From assembly GCA_947074345.1 (NCBI GenBank), contig CAMTPH010000009.1, positions 1 to 51,486 of the forward strand: a stretch of 51,486 bases of DNA, in the 5' to 3' direction. Positions 49,328-51,486 of this stretch are shown in pieces. Positions within the stretch are counted from its first letter, which is position 1. Each line of letters begins with the position of its first letter. Position numbers and translations under genes: made by a program. This DNA comes from an uncultured Bacteroides sp. GTDB taxonomy: Bacteria > Bacteroidota > Bacteroidia > Bacteroidales > Bacteroidaceae. The notes under the pieces are model-generated. The model saw only the letters and a list, made by a program, of their open reading frames with translations, did no database searches and was not told the origin of the DNA.

Positions 49328-50245
49328 TTCCTCTTCGTGCTCTACAGCAGGCAGATCTGAAGGTGCTGAGTTTGTAGCTGTTTCGTTCTCTGTTAAGATT
49401 GAATCGTCTGCAGACTCGTTTTCTTCAATTAAAGGCTTTTGTTTAGGAGGATTCTTCTCGGCTTCTATAGCTGCGAGTTTGTCGCTTTTGGCTTTAGTGA
49501 TTGCCTCAATGAACTCTTTATCTTTTAGCTTCTCTAATGACATTTGAGCAGCATACTGTTGCGACTCTTTCTTAGAGTAGCCAGTACCATTGCCTGCAGA
49601 CAATCCCTCAACGCGTATTTCTGTTTGAAATACCGGATTGTTCTCTTTATCGTAGCACTGTTCAATTAATTCAAACGAAACCTCCATTTTATTCTTTTGG
49701 CTCCATTCAATCAGTTTCGATTTGAAGTTAACCTCTTTGCGTGCCAACTTCTCTAAGTCAAGAAAAGGAGTAATGATACGTTCTTCTAAGAATGTTTTAC
49801 AGCAGTCATAACCTCTATCTAGGTAGATAGCGCCAATGAACGCTTCAAAAGCATTGCCATACAAGTAACTGTTGTGAGATGAAGAGCGCGAAGAGAATTT
49901 GATTAGTTTATCTAAACCAATTTCTACCGCTAACTTGTTAAGCGTTTCGCGTTGTACAATCTTCGAACGAGTATTTGTCAAGAAGCCTTCTCGCTTTCCT
50001 TCAAAGCGTTGAAACAGAATGTCTGCTACAATTGCATCGAGGATAGCATCGCCCAAGAACTCTAGTCGTTCGTTATTAATCAACCGTCCTTCTTCAGAAC
50101 GTTGTGCAATAGATTTGTGTAGTAGAGCTTGTTCGTAAAGCTCTATGTTGTGAGGGTAGAAACCTAGGATCTTATAAAAGCAAAGATAAGAATCCCTATT
50201 CTTTTTGAAAAGGATCCTTATCTTGTCTATTTGGTTACGTAACAC
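49286..50245 (-). CDS. rnc: Ribonuclease III with acidic C-terminal extension
   Basis: 319 aa; NERLEFLGDAILDAIVADILF, dsRBD (FKSKLIEWSQKNK...GYSKKESQQYAAQMSLEKL). Confidence 0.95.
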   Translation of the reverse strand: MLRNQIDKIRILFKKNRDSYLCFYKILGFYPHNIELYEQALLHKSIAQRSEEGRLINNERLEFLGDAILDAIVADILFQRFEGKREGFLTNTRSKIVQRETLNKLAVEIGLDKLIKFSSRSSSHNSYLYGNAFEAFIGAIYLDRGYDCCKTFLEERIITPFLDLEKLARKEVNFKSKLIEWSQKNKMEVSFELIEQCYDKENNPVFQTEIRVEGLSAGNGTGYSKKESQQYAAQMSLEKLKDKEFIEAITKAKSDKLAAIEAEKNPPKQKPLIEENESADDSILTENETATNSAPSDLPAVEHEEESTETDSHPTTLNN

Positions 50246-50248
50246 GAC

Positions 50249-51486
50249 TTATTCAGCGTATTTCTTGAAGATAACACAAGCATTGTGTCCACCAAATCCG
50301 AATGTATTTGATAGAGCAACATTAATGTCGCGTTTTTGAGCTTTATTGAAAGTGAAATTTAAATCGTAATCGATATTTTCATCATTATCGCCCTCTTCGT
50401 GGTTAATTGTTGGAGGTATAATGCCATTTTTAATAGCAAGAATACTAGCGATAGATTCTACAGCACCTGCTGCACCTAGAAGGTGACCAGTCATAGATTT
50501 TGTAGAACTAATATTAAGTTGATAAGCGTGTTCGCCAAAAACTTCTTTAATCGCTTTAGCTTCCGATATGTCTCCTACTGGAGTCGATGTTCCGTGTACA
50601 TTGATATAATCAACATCATTTGCGCTCATTTCAGCATCTTCTAAAGCGTTAAGCATTACAAGACGAGCACCAAGGCCATCTGGGTGAGAAGCTGTTAAGT
50701 GATATGCATCACCTGACATGCCTACTCCTGCAACTTCAGCATAGATCTTTGCTCCACGTGCTTTTGCATGTTCTAGCTCTTCAAGTACTAAACAACCACC
50801 ACCTTCGCCCATGATGAAACCATCGCGCGTTGCGCTAAATGGACGTGAAGCTCTAGTTGGTTCGTCATTACGAGTAGAAAGTGCATGCATAGCATTAAAA
50901 CCACCTACACCTCCAGGAGTGATTGCAGCTTCTGCACCACCTGTTACAATTGCATCACATTTACCTAAACGGATTAGGTTGAATGCATCTGCGATTGCAT
51001 TGGTAGAAGTTGCACATGCTGAACATGTAGCATAGTTAGGACCATGAAATCCATACATGATAGATATTTGACCAGCCGCGATATCCGAAATCATTTTCGG
51101 GATAAAGAAAGGATTGAATTTAGGACCTTTGTCTTTGTTTACATAGTAGTTTCCTACTTCCTCTTCGAAAGTATTGATACCACCAATGCCTGCACCAAAG
51201 ATAACCCCAATTCTATTAAGATTCACCTTTTCTGTATCGATACCTGAATCTGCTACAGCTTCTTTAGCTACTGCTACGCCATACTGTGTATACAAATCCA
51301 TCTTACGCGCCTCTTTGCGATCAATATAATTTGTTGCATTGAAGCCCTTAACTTCACATGCAAATTGTGTTTTGAATTGTGAAGCGTCGAAATGAGTAAT
51401 AGGTCCTGCTCCACTAACCCCATTAACAAGGTTGTCCCAGAATTCTGGAACAGTATTGCCAATAGGAGTAATAGCGCCAAGACCTG
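50249..51486 (-). CDS. fabF: Beta-ketoacyl-ACP synthase II, N-terminus truncated by window edge
   Basis: ATCSACATSTNAI, HGTSTPVGD, STKSMTGHLLGAAGA. Frame extends past the listed ORF start to the window end as GLGAITPIGNTVPEFWDNLVNGVSGAGPITHFDASQFKTQFACEVKGFNATNYIDRKEARKMDLYTQYG. Confidence 0.97.
   Translation of the reverse strand, partial: GLGAITPIGNTVPEFWDNLVNGVSGAGPITHFDASQFKTQFACEVKGFNATNYIDRKEARKMDLYTQYGVAVAKEAVADSGIDTEKVNLNRIGVIFGAGIGGINTFEEEVGNYYVNKDKGPKFNPFFIPKMISDIAAGQISIMYGFHGPNYATCSACATSTNAIADAFNLIRLGKCDAIVTGGAEAAITPGGVGGFNAMHALSTRNDEPTRASRPFSATRDGFIMGEGGGCLVLEELEHAKARGAKIYAEVAGVGMSGDAYHLTASHPDGLGARLVMLNALEDAEMSANDVDYINVHGTSTPVGDISEAKAIKEVFGEHAYQLNISSTKSMTGHLLGAAGAVESIASILAIKNGIIPPTINHEEGDNDENIDYDLNFTFNKAQKRDINVALSNTFGFGGHNACVIFKKYAE

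Noticed and set aside
51274-51480. 68-aa minus-strand ORF at right edge
   Set aside because: Wrong frame over the N-terminal part of fabF, which reads continuously to the window end.
1-51486. tRNA/rRNA genes, IS elements, prophage or defence islands
   Set aside because: Looked for T-loop-like sequences, transposase/integrase motifs and toxin-antitoxin or restriction genes; none could be supported.

Overview
The window is a gene-dense chromosomal segment from a Bacteroidota bacterium, probably Bacteroidales/Bacteroides-like. That assignment rests on TAnnTTTG-type -7 boxes, DUF3836, S46 peptidase, T9SS-style C-terminal tails, and the absence of clear Shine-Dalgarno sites. I support about 37 coding regions, mostly housekeeping: a truncated THUMP-domain rRNA methyltransferase, epsC, polA, a polyprenyl synthetase, deoC/MazG-like/dtd/uvrC, apt, mnmG, ybeY, a SpmA-SpmB fusion, an AlkD-like protein, ruvB, a flippase, DUF389, S46 peptidase, EamA, a lipoprotein phosphatase, a DEAD-box helicase, dus, SemiSWEET, M6 protease, an Ig-like lipoprotein/DUF3108 pair, cysS, a large CE8 pectinesterase, SNF2, mnmA, GH3, pfkA, rnc and a truncated fabF. 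I saw no tRNA, rRNA, CRISPR/cas, IS element or phage. The most unusual signal is a modular intergenic repeat found three times (16735-16819, 27372-27456, 38031-38115). Each copy has exactly four 16-bp imperfect palindromes (AACAYCCSSRTGTTnT) on a strict 23-bp period, in a different order of unit types, with conserved TATMACAACA...TGTTGTTATA edges. Other signals worth checking are a near-perfect parS site beside mnmG, a stop codon forming the loop of a perfect hairpin in a 53-nt gene overlap, a terminator-like hairpin directly downstream of a -7 box at the uvrC start, and a ~450-bp ORF-free gap with a perfect 13-bp hairpin. All calls come from reading the sequence; no searches were run.
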